DNA of 28,688 nt, taken from the NCBI GenBank assembly GCA_039105265.1, contig JAPFFF010000259.1:1-28688 (forward strand), in the 5' to 3' direction. The notes beneath the pieces are model-generated. The model was not told where the DNA came from. It did no database searches and saw only the letters and a list, made by a program, of their open reading frames with translations. Below, piece after piece: positions 8,549 through 16,890 of the stretch (its first letter is position 1; every line of letters starts with the position of its first letter). Source of the stretch: Tritrichomonas musculus. Taxonomy: Eukaryota > Parabasalia > Tritrichomonadida > Tritrichomonadidae. The translations under genes and the position numbers were made by a program.

Positions 8549-10947
8549 AAGGTGTTTATATTAAAGAGTGTGGAAAATGCGAGCTTCCTAATGGAGAAGA
8601 TATAAAGTTCAAAGTAGTTAAATTGTTATCTAATGATCCCTTCAAAATCATATTCATTCCATATCAAAACAATAAAAATCCAATAAACATGTTTGAAATG
8701 CCAGATAAAAGAAAAAACTACGTTTTGATGTCTGAAAAAGCAAATGAATTCGATGTTATAAAAGATATTTCGCCCAAATATCCTCATATATACGCTTTTG
8801 AGTTACCTGAAGCAGGCCCAAGTCGAGGAAATGTGTTTGTTATTATTAGATTAGTACAAAATGGGGGATTTTATGCAGAGCCAATGCTTTGTGAAGTTAA
8901 ACGAGGTCATATTCCTAATAAACTAACTCTAAAAAGGAGTATTCAAGAAAGAATTAAAAATCTTTTTGATGCAAGATTAAAGTTTGAAATACCTGGTGAT
9001 CTCACATTTTTCATGCCATCTGGAGATAATCCATCTATTTGTGAACAATTTATTTCGGTGAATATTTCAGAGGGTTCACTCCGTTATAATATAAAAGCTG
9101 TTGATGACAAGAGTGCAAAACTTTCCCTCAAGAGCTTGTTTAATGGTTTCATAAAATTGTCATTATATGACAAAGAAGTCAAATGTAATGGTTGTGGAAA
9201 AGTTTCCAGGCCTTTTGCAAGATATCGGATTACAGATTTTCCAAAAATTGTTGTGTTTCGAATTGATTGTTATGAAACCCAAAATTCCAATTTGTTTCAA
9301 CTTCAAATACCAGAATTTGTGGCATTTGGTTGTGACACGAATGGATACAATACATTTGACTCATTAGCTGACCCAAGTCTCTACAAAGGCCTTAATATCT
9401 CGGGTGTTACACTATATGAACTTCGTGCAACGATCAATCGTAACTCAAACAACCAGTTCACAGCAGCAGGAAAACGAGGAGATAAGTGGTATGAGTTCAA
9501 TGACACCTTAGTTAATCCAGTAGATGATCCTTCAGAAGCTTCAGGAACGCCATACATCCTTTTCTATGAAATTATAGGAGATGAGAAGCAGCCAATAAAA
9601 TATTTTCATAATTCTACAAGGTCGATGATTGCAAATATTGATAGGTCAGTACAAACTAATGCCAGCGAAATCATTGACTTTTTCCGCGATAAAACGAAAG
9701 ATCCAACAATTAGTGGTTTTAAATACAATGGAAAGACGTATCGTTATGGTGACACTACATCAGTAAATGGCATCTTTCCGATTGGAAGAAAAGAAGACCC
9801 ACAAATTGAGCTGATCGTCTCAAATGCAGCATATCGTCCTTCTCCACCATCTTCGCCGCAATCTCCCAAAAATCCCCCGAAAAGTCACGATATGGTTGAA
9901 ATATCATCCAAGAACTATGAGAAAATAGTAAGTCGTGTCCGTTTTCTTGAGAGCAATCTCAGCAAAATCAAACAAGTTGGAGCATTTAATTTCAATTCTT
10001 ATGAATGTGATATCGAATCCAGCCAAGAAGTGAAGAATTATTATGAGAATCCCTATATTGGCGAAGAATCAGAATCGTTCTATATTATTTTGGAAGATCT
10101 GGAAGAAGGTGAACTTTATAAAGCATTCAAAGTCATTGACAAACGAAATTTACAAATCATGTTCAAAAAAGTTCTTAAAACAGATGAAAATATTGACGTA
10201 GAAACGATACAAAATTCAATAAAAGAATTCGAAACACTTTTTGAAATCAATCATCAATGCATCTGTAAATGTTTTGGAATCAACTTTCGTGAAAAAATTG
10301 ATGATGCTCCAAATAAAACATCAATTGGAATTTATCTTGAATATCTTGATTACAACTTGAAAAATTTTCTTGATAAAGGAATTCTTTCTAATACAATGAA
10401 AGTTAAGATTTGCGTTGAAGTTGCCTCAGGTATGTCATGCATTCACAAGCGTGGAATTATTCATCGAAATCTGAACACTGAAAACATCATGATGAACAAA
10501 TTATTTGAAGCAAAAGTGATCAATTTCGGCTTTGCACATTTGAGTGAAACATACTTGATTGAAACAAACACATCGTTAACAAAAAATATTGGAGATTTTG
10601 TATTCATGTCACCAGAAATGCAAGGCGATGATGATTATGATAATAAGACAGATGTTTTTTCATTTGGTGTTGTTCTTTACAACATTTTCACAGGACAAGT
10701 TCCAAATATTACAATGAAAGATCGAATAAATAAAATTCCTCCAACTTTTCCTTCTTCATCACCAATGATTTCAGAATGTTGCATCGAATTAATCAAGAAA
10801 TGCATGTCATATGATGTAAAAGAAAGACCAACTTTTGATGAAATTCTTGATTTCATGAAAGATAATTTATTTAAACTGGCTGATGAAGTTGATATTGAAT
10901 TAATTTCTCAACGATATAAAGAATTAAATCAAGCTAATAATGATTAA
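8500..10947 (+). CDS. Inactive ubiquitin-protease-like domain fused to a pseudokinase
   Basis: 815 codons open; the frame has no ATG at its 5' limit (TTG at 8500), so the real start is downstream or the gene is broken. Residues 1-360 are the second half of a USP fold: zinc-finger pairs C24-x2-C27 and C229-x2-C232, then the histidine box, where the usual GHYTAY reads NQFTAA (318-323, His to Gln), followed by KWYEFND and YILFYE. A proline/serine linker (about 445-465) leads to a kinase domain (about 510-790): HRNLNTEN at 655-662 has Asn for the catalytic Asp, and the metal-binding DFG reads NFG (675-677), while SPE and the DVFSFG region are kept. Both enzymes should be dead, which suggests a scaffold or ubiquitin/ATP-binding role. 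Distinct from the active-looking kinase at 28,041. Confidence 0.8.
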   Translation: MLIILLTNYLKDLFYGKGVYIKECGKCELPNGEDIKFKVVKLLSNDPFKIIFIPYQNNKNPINMFEMPDKRKNYVLMSEKANEFDVIKDISPKYPHIYAFELPEAGPSRGNVFVIIRLVQNGGFYAEPMLCEVKRGHIPNKLTLKRSIQERIKNLFDARLKFEIPGDLTFFMPSGDNPSICEQFISVNISEGSLRYNIKAVDDKSAKLSLKSLFNGFIKLSLYDKEVKCNGCGKVSRPFARYRITDFPKIVVFRIDCYETQNSNLFQLQIPEFVAFGCDTNGYNTFDSLADPSLYKGLNISGVTLYELRATINRNSNNQFTAAGKRGDKWYEFNDTLVNPVDDPSEASGTPYILFYEIIGDEKQPIKYFHNSTRSMIANIDRSVQTNASEIIDFFRDKTKDPTISGFKYNGKTYRYGDTTSVNGIFPIGRKEDPQIELIVSNAAYRPSPPSSPQSPKNPPKSHDMVEISSKNYEKIVSRVRFLESNLSKIKQVGAFNFNSYECDIESSQEVKNYYENPYIGEESESFYIILEDLEEGELYKAFKVIDKRNLQIMFKKVLKTDENIDVETIQNSIKEFETLFEINHQCICKCFGINFREKIDDAPNKTSIGIYLEYLDYNLKNFLDKGILSNTMKVKICVEVASGMSCIHKRGIIHRNLNTENIMMNKLFEAKVINFGFAHLSETYLIETNTSLTKNIGDFVFMSPEMQGDDDYDNKTDVFSFGVVLYNIFTGQVPNITMKDRINKIPPTFPSSSPMISECCIELIKKCMSYDVKERPTFDEILDFMKDNLFKLADEVDIELISQRYKELNQANND

Positions 10948-11096
10948 TACATTCCATTTGAGGAATCGATAAATATTTAGAAGAAAAAAAGTGTTCTTTT
11001 ACTTTTTATTAAAAATCTTTTTATTAAACTTATACTTCTTTATGATTTTTAAGCATCGAATCAGTTATTATGATATAAATGTTTTAGATCTTGTAA

Positions 11097-11576
11097 TATA
11101 TTTTCAATTTAAAACTCATAAAATTTCTCGACATCAGCGCATACAACCAGCGAGTGAACAACGGCGCTTACTCGATCTATCGGATTCTGAGCAGAGAGAA
11201 GCAGATTGAGAAGCGAAAAGCTGTTGTCTTTCTGAAGAGTTGCGGTGTTTTGCTGATGTTCTTGATTGTCTTCCCAGAGAACTACCCAAGCGATGAGCCT
11301 TGCTTCAAACTTATCTCAAATGCGAAGATTGAAGGCGAAGTCTCAAGTTCCATGTTTCGCATCGACATGTCTGATTATACAAATGAAACCAGACTGAAGG
11401 TGCTGCTTAGCAAGTTGAACGATAGACTCAAAACTTTCAAAGTTACACCCAATAAAGATGACACATTGGAGAGTTTTGACCAGATTGAAGGAAGATTTTA
11501 TGTTCAGTACGGAGAAAGAGAGAAATCAGATGGTTATTTCCAGAAATTAGAAAAAGTTAGAAGAAGATATTATTAG
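11097..11576 (+). pseudogene. Truncated RWD/UBC-like gene fragment
   Basis: An open frame of about 159 codons with no ATG near its start and a clear jump in GC at about 11,125 compared with the flanks. The chain has the strand-turn signature of the RWD/E2 fold, FPENYPSDEPCFKLIS, followed by a helical, charged tail ending in RRRYY. The opening of the domain is missing, so this reads as the 3' end of a host gene left by a rearrangement. The first in-frame ATG falls after the domain has started. An E2-like fold also occurs in the gene at 24,676, but I see no close sequence match between the two. Confidence 0.5.
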
Positions 11577-11604
11577 TAATTGCTTATTAGTTTAATAAAA
11601 CATA

Positions 11605-11627
11605 TTTTATTATTATTATTATTATTA
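11605..11627. repeat. ATT microsatellite
   Basis: About seven TAT/ATT triplets between the truncated fragment and the next gene. Confidence 0.8.
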
Positions 11628-11732
11628 AATTGTTTAAAAAAAAAAATGTTAGTAGACTTTTTTTTGAACAATTTGGAGGACCTTTTACAACTTTCTATCC
11701 CTTTCGGTCGTATGCCGTAATTGAAGATTTTT

Positions 11733-13694
11733 TTATGTAAAGTATTCAAAAAGTTGCACTTTTGCCGTGTGCCGTAGAAGTTTTGTATAATAAACTATTG
11801 ATGATGGTATTTTCAAAACCTTTAATGAATTCGTTCTAAAAAATGTTCCTGATCCAAGTGTTTCGACTGACGATGGAATGGTTATTTCTTCCAAAGATGA
11901 ACAGCAACCAAAAGCTTGCGTCCCGATATTTTTCACTGAAGATGGAATTGTTACTTCCTTCAAAGAACTGCAATGGCTAAATGCAAAATTATCAATTGTA
12001 ACAACTGAAGATGGAATCACCATTTTAGTCAATGATGTGCAAGAATAAAAGGCATCTTCTCCAATTGAAGCCAAAGAAGCAGGTTCTTCAAATGTTATTT
12101 CACTCAACAAAGTGCATCCACTAAACGCCCAACGGCCGATTGATGTGACAGATGAAGGAATAGTTATTTTTGCCAAAAAAGAACATCCGAAGAAAACATA
12201 ACTCTCAATTTTATTCAATGAAGAAGGATGTTCAAATATAACCTCATTCAACATTAAACATTGTCCAAAACACCATTCTCCAATTGATTCTACGGATGAA
12301 GGAATTGAAATTTTTGTCAATGATTTGCAACCATTGAAAGAATTGTTTTCAAAGGACAAAACTGAATTAGGAAATGTAATTTGAGTCAATTTATAACATT
12401 GACCAAAACCATCAATTTTATCAATGTGTCTATAAGATGCTAAAATATTCATTATTTCTTGATTATCATTCTTTGCAGCAAGTTTAAAGCAAATTTCATT
12501 TAAAAAAAAAAGTTTTATGTAAATTAATTCATCACTTGTGTCAATGTTGCTTGAGTTTAAAAAGAAATTTACAATTGTCAAATAATCGTACTCGCATGCA
12601 TAATTAAAGATATATTTTGTTTTAATTTCTTCTGGGAAATAAGTAAAATTATAAAAGTTGAAACAATATGAAATAATGTTATGATCATAGTCTTTCTTAA
12701 AATCAATATTATCATAGTTTTCATATCTGTTGTCAGTCAAATTATTTTCAATGTAATTAAACATAAGATGATTATGACATATAATGCTTTCTTTAATACA
12801 ACTTTCATAAGAATTATTTGGTGGATTAATATTATTGTCTTCCAAATAATGAATTATTTCATCATTTTGACCATGAATCGCATAAATCCATATTGAATCA
12901 TCAAGCTCAATTTCTTCTCTTCTTAAATATAAGAAAATTTGAGCTGATCCATAAAAAGCAGCATATTGAATTAAACTTACACTTGGTTTCATTAATAATT
13001 CATTTGTTTCATAAATTGATTGACTTATGGAAGTTGTTAATGAATAATTCTTTCTGTTGACGTAAATAATGAAATCTTTAAGTTGATCTTTTCTTATTAA
13101 TTCACAAAGTGTTTCATCATTTATTCCTTCTTTTCTTTTTTCTTCAAAATCTTCTGGTTCTTCTTGAAATATTTCTTCAATTAAATCACATTTGTCATCA
13201 AATTTTTCTGCTTTTGGATAGAGTTTTCGATATTTTCCTTTCATTTCGTCGTCAATAAGCGGCTTGATTTCTTTTGAAAAATATTCTGGATATTTGTAAA
13301 GTCTGAAATTGATAATCATTTCCCAAACAATGTCTTTATCAAGGGTAAGAAGATCTTCTTTAATAAAATAAAGAAGAACCCTTTTGCTTCTCTTAAAAAG
13401 GCGAAATATTTCTGAATTTGAAAAATACTTTTTGACGTCCTTTTTAAAAATTTGAAGAATTTGTTCAATTTTCTCAAAAAAATTGTCTTTTCGACGATGA
13501 TTGTTCGATATTTCAATTAATATATTAAATATGGTTTTCATGTCTTCGCGATTTGTCAAAATGTTGAACTCTTTAATTATATTATGAAGATTTTCATAAT
13601 TTTCTTCATCATCATCACCTCTTATGTATCCTAAAATGCATTCATAAATCCTTTTCATTTTTTCAATATATATTTTATATTCTTGATCACTCAT
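11733..13694 (-). CDS. DUF3447-type ankyrin region plus BspA-like LRR protein
   Basis: About 653 residues; I start at the ATG at 13694 (MSDQEYKIY), since the frame before it has no ATG. Residues 1-427 are helical with degenerate ankyrin-type repeats (SLIQYAAFYGSAQIFLYLR; IISYCFNF; IFNYACEYDYLTIVNFFL; CFKLAAKNDNQEIMNIL), the DUF3447-like pattern common in trichomonads. From about 428 come BspA/TpLRR-type leucine-rich repeats of about 23 residues: SLTKISIPSSVESIGEWCF, TIPSSVTSIGRWAFSGC and so on, roughly eight copies. BspA-like proteins in T. vaginalis are often cell-surface; this one has no signal peptide or membrane segment that I can see and is probably intracellular. The usual partner for either half is unknown. 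Confidence 0.88.
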   Translation of the reverse strand: MSDQEYKIYIEKMKRIYECILGYIRGDDDEENYENLHNIIKEFNILTNREDMKTIFNILIEISNNHRRKDNFFEKIEQILQIFKKDVKKYFSNSEIFRLFKRSKRVLLYFIKEDLLTLDKDIVWEMIINFRLYKYPEYFSKEIKPLIDDEMKGKYRKLYPKAEKFDDKCDLIEEIFQEEPEDFEEKRKEGINDETLCELIRKDQLKDFIIYVNRKNYSLTTSISQSIYETNELLMKPSVSLIQYAAFYGSAQIFLYLRREEIELDDSIWIYAIHGQNDEIIHYLEDNNINPPNNSYESCIKESIICHNHLMFNYIENNLTDNRYENYDNIDFKKDYDHNIISYCFNFYNFTYFPEEIKTKYIFNYACEYDYLTIVNFFLNSSNIDTSDELIYIKLFFLNEICFKLAAKNDNQEIMNILASYRHIDKIDGFGQCYKLTQITFPNSVLSFENNSFNGCKSLTKISIPSSVESIGEWCFGQCLMLNEVIFEHPSSLNKIESYVFFGCSFLAKITIPSSVTSIGRWAFSGCTLLSEITFEEPASLASIGEDAFYSCTSLTKMVIPSSVVTIDNFAFSHCSSLKEVTIPSSVKNIGTQAFGCCSSLEEITIPSSVETLGSGTFFRTNSLKVLKIPSSIVYYTKLLRHTAKVQLFEYFT

Positions 13695-14230
13695 TTTATA
13701 AAGCAAGAAGAAAAAAAATTTTGACTTGTTATTTGACCATTTTTTGTCAAATATTTTTAAGTTTTCAAAAACGATACTTTTAGCTTTTGTAAAATTATAT
13801 GTGTTAAAAATATATATTATATTATATTTTCTTTTTATTATTAGAAAAAAATAAATTTTAAATAATAATTGCTCAAGATAATTATAATCTCATATATATA
13901 ATAACTTTTTGAATGAGGTTTGTAATTTCTCTTTTTGTATATAAATAAATTTCAAGAAGAATTCTTCAAGTATATTTTTAGTTTATATCTTGAAGGTTTA
14001 ACTTGTGAATTCCTATTACAGGGGAATTTACTAGCTAAACATAGGAAATTTTGAGATGCTGTAAATTTTTTGCCAGGAAGATCATATTTTAAGCTTCTAG
14101 AACTTAAACTGTGAGTTTATCTGCAAAGATTTCAACTTTTAAGTTTCAAATTAGCAATATTTTGTACAAAACAAAACTGTACTGCTTATTTGTAAAATAT
14201 TCAAAAAGTTTAAAAATTTTGTAATTCACA
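13695..14230. other. Spacer between divergent ankyrin-LRR and mutarotase genes
   Basis: Holds the two divergent promoters. Contains AACTTTTTGA at 13903-13912 and its reverse complement at 14201-14210. The stretch from about 13,985 to 14,190 is less AT-rich than most spacers here but has no convincing open frame. I see no RNA gene. Confidence 0.5.
14199..14217 (+). promoter_or_regulatory. Promoter-like motif before the mutarotase gene
   Basis: A 19-base string containing TCAAAAAGTT lies 14-32 bases before the ATG at 14231. The same 19 bases occur at 22497-22515 in front of the Spt5-capping gene, in the opposite orientation relative to the gene. An initiator-like TTCACA then touches the start codon. 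Confidence 0.4.
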
Positions 14231-14623
14231 ATGACAGAGAGTAGAAAAACAGGTTACCACGAGGAGCCACACAAGCAACAATTCAAGCGATACTGCCAGT
14301 TGCTTGATTTAGTCGATGATCCAAAGCTTATTGAAGAATACAAGCATTGGCATTCACCAGAACATAATTGGCCTGAAATACCAGCAGGAATTAAAGCCAT
14401 CGGAATTCTTTCGATGGAAATTTATCTCCTTGGAAATCATCTGTTCATGATTGTTGAAACACCACTTGATTTTGAGTGGGATTCTGCTTTCGAAAAACTT
14501 TCTCACATGGACAGGCAAGCTGAATGGGAAGAATTTGTAGGAAAATATCAAATTTCCAAGCCAGGAGCCGCATCTGCTGAGAAATGGCAATTAATGGACA
14601 GAATATTCACACTTCCAAAATAA
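14231..14623 (+). CDS. L-rhamnose/L-fucose mutarotase (RhaM family, DUF718)
   Basis: 130 residues, the usual length of about 105-140. These small dimeric enzymes interconvert alpha and beta anomers of 6-deoxy sugars. Family marks: RYCQLLDL near residue 20, YKHWHSPEHNWPEIPAG at 38-54 (the Tyr and His of the active site and the WPE motif), the GIKAIGILSMEIY strand, NHLFMIVET at 73-81 and a C-terminal tryptophan/phenylalanine strand; the W-x-x-L-M-D end is also typical. It is complete, starts at the only sensible ATG and ends TAAAG. Trichomonads lack a clear rhamnose pathway, so the substrate is uncertain, and bacterial or fungal transfer is likely. Confidence 0.85.
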   Translation: MTESRKTGYHEEPHKQQFKRYCQLLDLVDDPKLIEEYKHWHSPEHNWPEIPAGIKAIGILSMEIYLLGNHLFMIVETPLDFEWDSAFEKLSHMDRQAEWEEFVGKYQISKPGAASAEKWQLMDRIFTLPK

Positions 14624-14759
14624 AGATAGTTTATAGTATAATCATTTGAATCTTATTTTTTTTTCTTTATTCAGAAAAAGATTTATAATATTATTAATTT
14701 CTTAAAAATCATGTTTTGATGATGGTATATTAGTATAAAAAGATCGAATACTATTTTTG

Positions 14760-14769
14760 AACTTTTTGA
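14760..14769 (+). promoter_or_regulatory. Displaced DPY30 promoter motif (AACTTTTTGA)
   Basis: If the transposon between 14,813 and 16,887 is removed, with one copy of the TA, this ten-base motif lies 43-52 bases before the DPY30 start codon. The same distance holds before the Spt5-capping gene, so it is probably part of the original DPY30 promoter, now 2.1 kb away. Confidence 0.4.
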
Positions 14770-14810
14770 GGCTTTATTTGTTCTTAAAAAGTAATAACGT
14801 ATTTTTATAA

Positions 14811-14812
14811 TA
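14811..14812. repeat. Left TA target-site duplication
   Basis: TA before the left inverted repeat, matched by TA at 16888-16889; the mark of Tc1/mariner/pogo insertion. Confidence 0.85.
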
Positions 14813-15093
14813 TAGTCCCGTCTGATTGGTTGAAAATGTCATTCTGGGAGTGAAAATGCGAAACTTTTTGAGAGTAAAAAATTGAATGATTTATTTTTAA
14901 GATTTTAAAAAATTGCTTTTTTTTTTGTTTTCTGATTAAAATTAATATTTAAAATTAATGTATTCTTTATAGTAATATTGATTTATATATATATATGGAA
15001 TCAAAACCAAAAAATATAAAAAAAATGAAAGATATGAGATATCAAATGGTGTTGAAAAAAGATTAACAAAAATCAAAAATTTTGATTCAAATG
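14813..15093 (+). repeat. Left terminal inverted repeat, 281 bp
   Basis: Matches the reverse complement of 16607-16887 along its whole length with one difference seen. It includes an AACTTTTTGA motif at 14862-14871 and a TA microsatellite near 14985-14996 that is the same length in both copies. Confidence 0.92.
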
Positions 15094-15205
15094 GATTTGG
15101 AAGCGTTTATATTTATGAAATGCGTTTAAATTTAATACGTTTAACTATTTCGTATATAATTTTTTGGACGTTTGGAATTTGTAGATTTCTTCATTTTTTT
15201 TGTTG

Positions 15206-16528
15206 ATGCAATCTGTTGCAAGACCAACCAAATTCAAATGTATTGAAGCATTTGGAATAAACATTGGATCAATGGTCCATCAGTCATTTCTTTCTGCAGA
15301 ATTTAGAAATGCAATTACACTTCTTTGCCAAATAAAGTTTGTCAAAAAAATCGTTGAAAAAGCAACTGTTCAGCAAATATGCTTTTTATTTAATATATCA
15401 ACAAGACGTTATTATAAAGTACTTAATGATGTTCCATGCTCCAACTCTCCAGGAAAGCCGCAACCTCCATCACAGCAATTACTGACTGCAGAAGAAGAAA
15501 TTCACATCATCGGCTTAATTCACTCGCATCAGGTTGATAACGATTGCCTGACGAGTCGTGATCTTCGCCTCCTAGCCGCGGAACTATTAAAAATACGAAC
15601 AGGAGAAGAGCGATCTTTTTCACGGGAATGGTCCAGAAATTTTCTAAGAAGACATTCTGACCAAATTGATAAAACAAAAGCGTCTGCGGTTGACGACGAT
15701 AGAGCCAATATTGACCTTGATGAGGTCAAAAGATATATTCAACAAGTTGAAGAGGTTCTTGTAAGAAATCCAAATCCATACTTTTTGCTAAATATGGATG
15801 AAACAGGCTTCGGACGAAGGCCGGAGAAAGGAAAAAGGAAATCCGTTTTAATTTCAAAAAGCTGTCAAATTCATCCCTTTTGGAGAGAATGCACTGATAT
15901 ACATCACATCTCATTAGTCATGTGCGTAACAGCATCCTGTGATTATCTTCGCCCAATGCTGATCTCAACTCGAGCAAGGCATGATTCAGATATTTCTGAC
16001 ACTTTTTTTAAACGTTGGGCAGAATATACCAAAACCGAAAAAGGCTATCAGACATCAGTGTCAATGTTATATTGGGTTAAAAATGTTTTGGCTCCATACA
16101 TTCACCTGATGAGGGCAATAAAAGAAGAAAACTGCACATGTATATTGATTATTGACGGATGCTCTGCACATTTTAGTGAAGATGTGAAGAACGAAATTGA
16201 TAAAATTGGTGATGTAATTTTATTGCCAATTCCTCCACACTCTTCACATTTAACTCAAATGTTAGACGCAACCGTGTTCGGATCTTTGAAAAGAAGATAT
16301 GGGTCAACTCCTAGTAATTCAACTATCACTTCAAAATTCACAAGAAAACTGTTGCGCATTAAAACAGCATTACAAACTTGCATCACTGAAGAGCTTATCA
16401 GAAGTGGCTGGGAATCAACAGGTTTCAAATTAGAACTTGTAGATGGAGAAGTTAATAAAATAACATTTGATGATGGTTTTAAAAGAATGCTTCTTGCTGA
16501 AGCAAGTGGAGAATCCGAAAATCAATAA
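15206..16528 (+). CDS. Transposase, pogo/Tigger type (DDE_1 superfamily)
   Basis: 440 residues from the ATG at 15206; the two codons before it are TTG. An N-terminal psq-like helix-turn-helix (ATVQQICFLFNISTRRYYK, about residues 50-75) is followed by a CENP-B/Tc5-like second DNA-binding part (LTSRDLRLLAAELLK ... WSRNFLRRH). The catalytic core has D198 in NMDETGFG, D317 in IIDGCSAH and D354 in QMLDATVFGSLK, the three acids of a DDD enzyme, with the pogo-like PPHSSHLTQ stretch before the last. It should cut and paste the element at TA sites. A TCATTTTTTTT initiator-like site lies 13 bases upstream. The frame is whole, so the element may be autonomous. Confidence 0.93.
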   Translation: MQSVARPTKFKCIEAFGINIGSMVHQSFLSAEFRNAITLLCQIKFVKKIVEKATVQQICFLFNISTRRYYKVLNDVPCSNSPGKPQPPSQQLLTAEEEIHIIGLIHSHQVDNDCLTSRDLRLLAAELLKIRTGEERSFSREWSRNFLRRHSDQIDKTKASAVDDDRANIDLDEVKRYIQQVEEVLVRNPNPYFLLNMDETGFGRRPEKGKRKSVLISKSCQIHPFWRECTDIHHISLVMCVTASCDYLRPMLISTRARHDSDISDTFFKRWAEYTKTEKGYQTSVSMLYWVKNVLAPYIHLMRAIKEENCTCILIIDGCSAHFSEDVKNEIDKIGDVILLPIPPHSSHLTQMLDATVFGSLKRRYGSTPSNSTITSKFTRKLLRIKTALQTCITEELIRSGWESTGFKLELVDGEVNKITFDDGFKRMLLAEASGESENQ

Positions 16529-16606
16529 AAATGGAAAAAAGTAAAAATAACATTATATAAATTCATTTGTTTTATATTTTTTCTCAACTATTTATTAATT
16601 TTATTT

Positions 16607-16887
16607 CATTTGAATCAAAATTTATGATTTTTGTTAATCTTTTTTCAACACCATTTGATATCTCATATCTTTCATTTTTTTTATATTTTTTGGTTTTGAT
16701 TCCATATATATATATAAATCAATATTACTATAAAGAATACATTAATTTTAAATATTAATTTTAATCAGAAAACAAAAAAAAAAGCAATTTTTTAAAATCT
16801 TAAAAATAAATCATTCAATTTTTTACTCTCAAAAAGTTTCGCATTTTCACTCCCAGAATGACATTTTCAACCAATCAGACGGGACTA
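16607..16887 (-). repeat. Right terminal inverted repeat, 281 bp
   Basis: Reverse complement of 14813-15093. Its outer end forms the whole region directly upstream of DPY30. Confidence 0.92.
16829..16838 (+). promoter_or_regulatory. Promoter-like motif supplied by the transposon end
   Basis: TCAAAAAGTT, identical to the ten-mer before the mutarotase gene, lies 51 bases before the DPY30 ATG. TTTTCAC (initiator-like TCA at 16847) follows 10 bases later. The transposon end may therefore act as the present promoter. Confidence 0.35.
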
Positions 16888-16890
16888 TAA
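16858..16890 (+). other. Short upstream ORF made by the transposon end
   Basis: ATG at 16858 inside the inverted repeat opens ten codons that end in TAA at 16888-16890. The stop uses the target-site TA and the A of the DPY30 start codon (TAATG). If transcription starts before 16858, ribosomes would meet this frame first. Confidence 0.5.
16888..16889. repeat. Right TA target-site duplication
   Basis: TA after the right inverted repeat, immediately before the ATG of DPY30. Confidence 0.85.

Larger units (their letters stand above)
14813..16887 (+). mobile_element. Pogo-like Tc1/mariner DNA transposon, complete-looking
   Basis: 2,075 bases bounded by TAGTCCCGTC and its reverse complement, flanked by TA duplications. 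It has 281-bp terminal inverted repeats and one uninterrupted transposase gene. By eye the two repeats differ at one base (15076), which points to recent insertion. Long repeats of this size are unusual for pogo/Tigger elements, whose repeats are mostly short. It lies between the mutarotase gene and DPY30, with its right end touching the DPY30 start codon. Confidence 0.93.

Noticed and set aside
10991-11209. Open frame of about 72 codons after the pseudokinase gene
   Set aside because: Low-complexity F/L/Y/K translation of AT-rich spacer, with its end in a different frame from the RWD-like fragment.
16567-16758. Open frame downstream of the transposase
   Set aside because: It is the AT-rich inner part of the right inverted repeat read through; no protein character.
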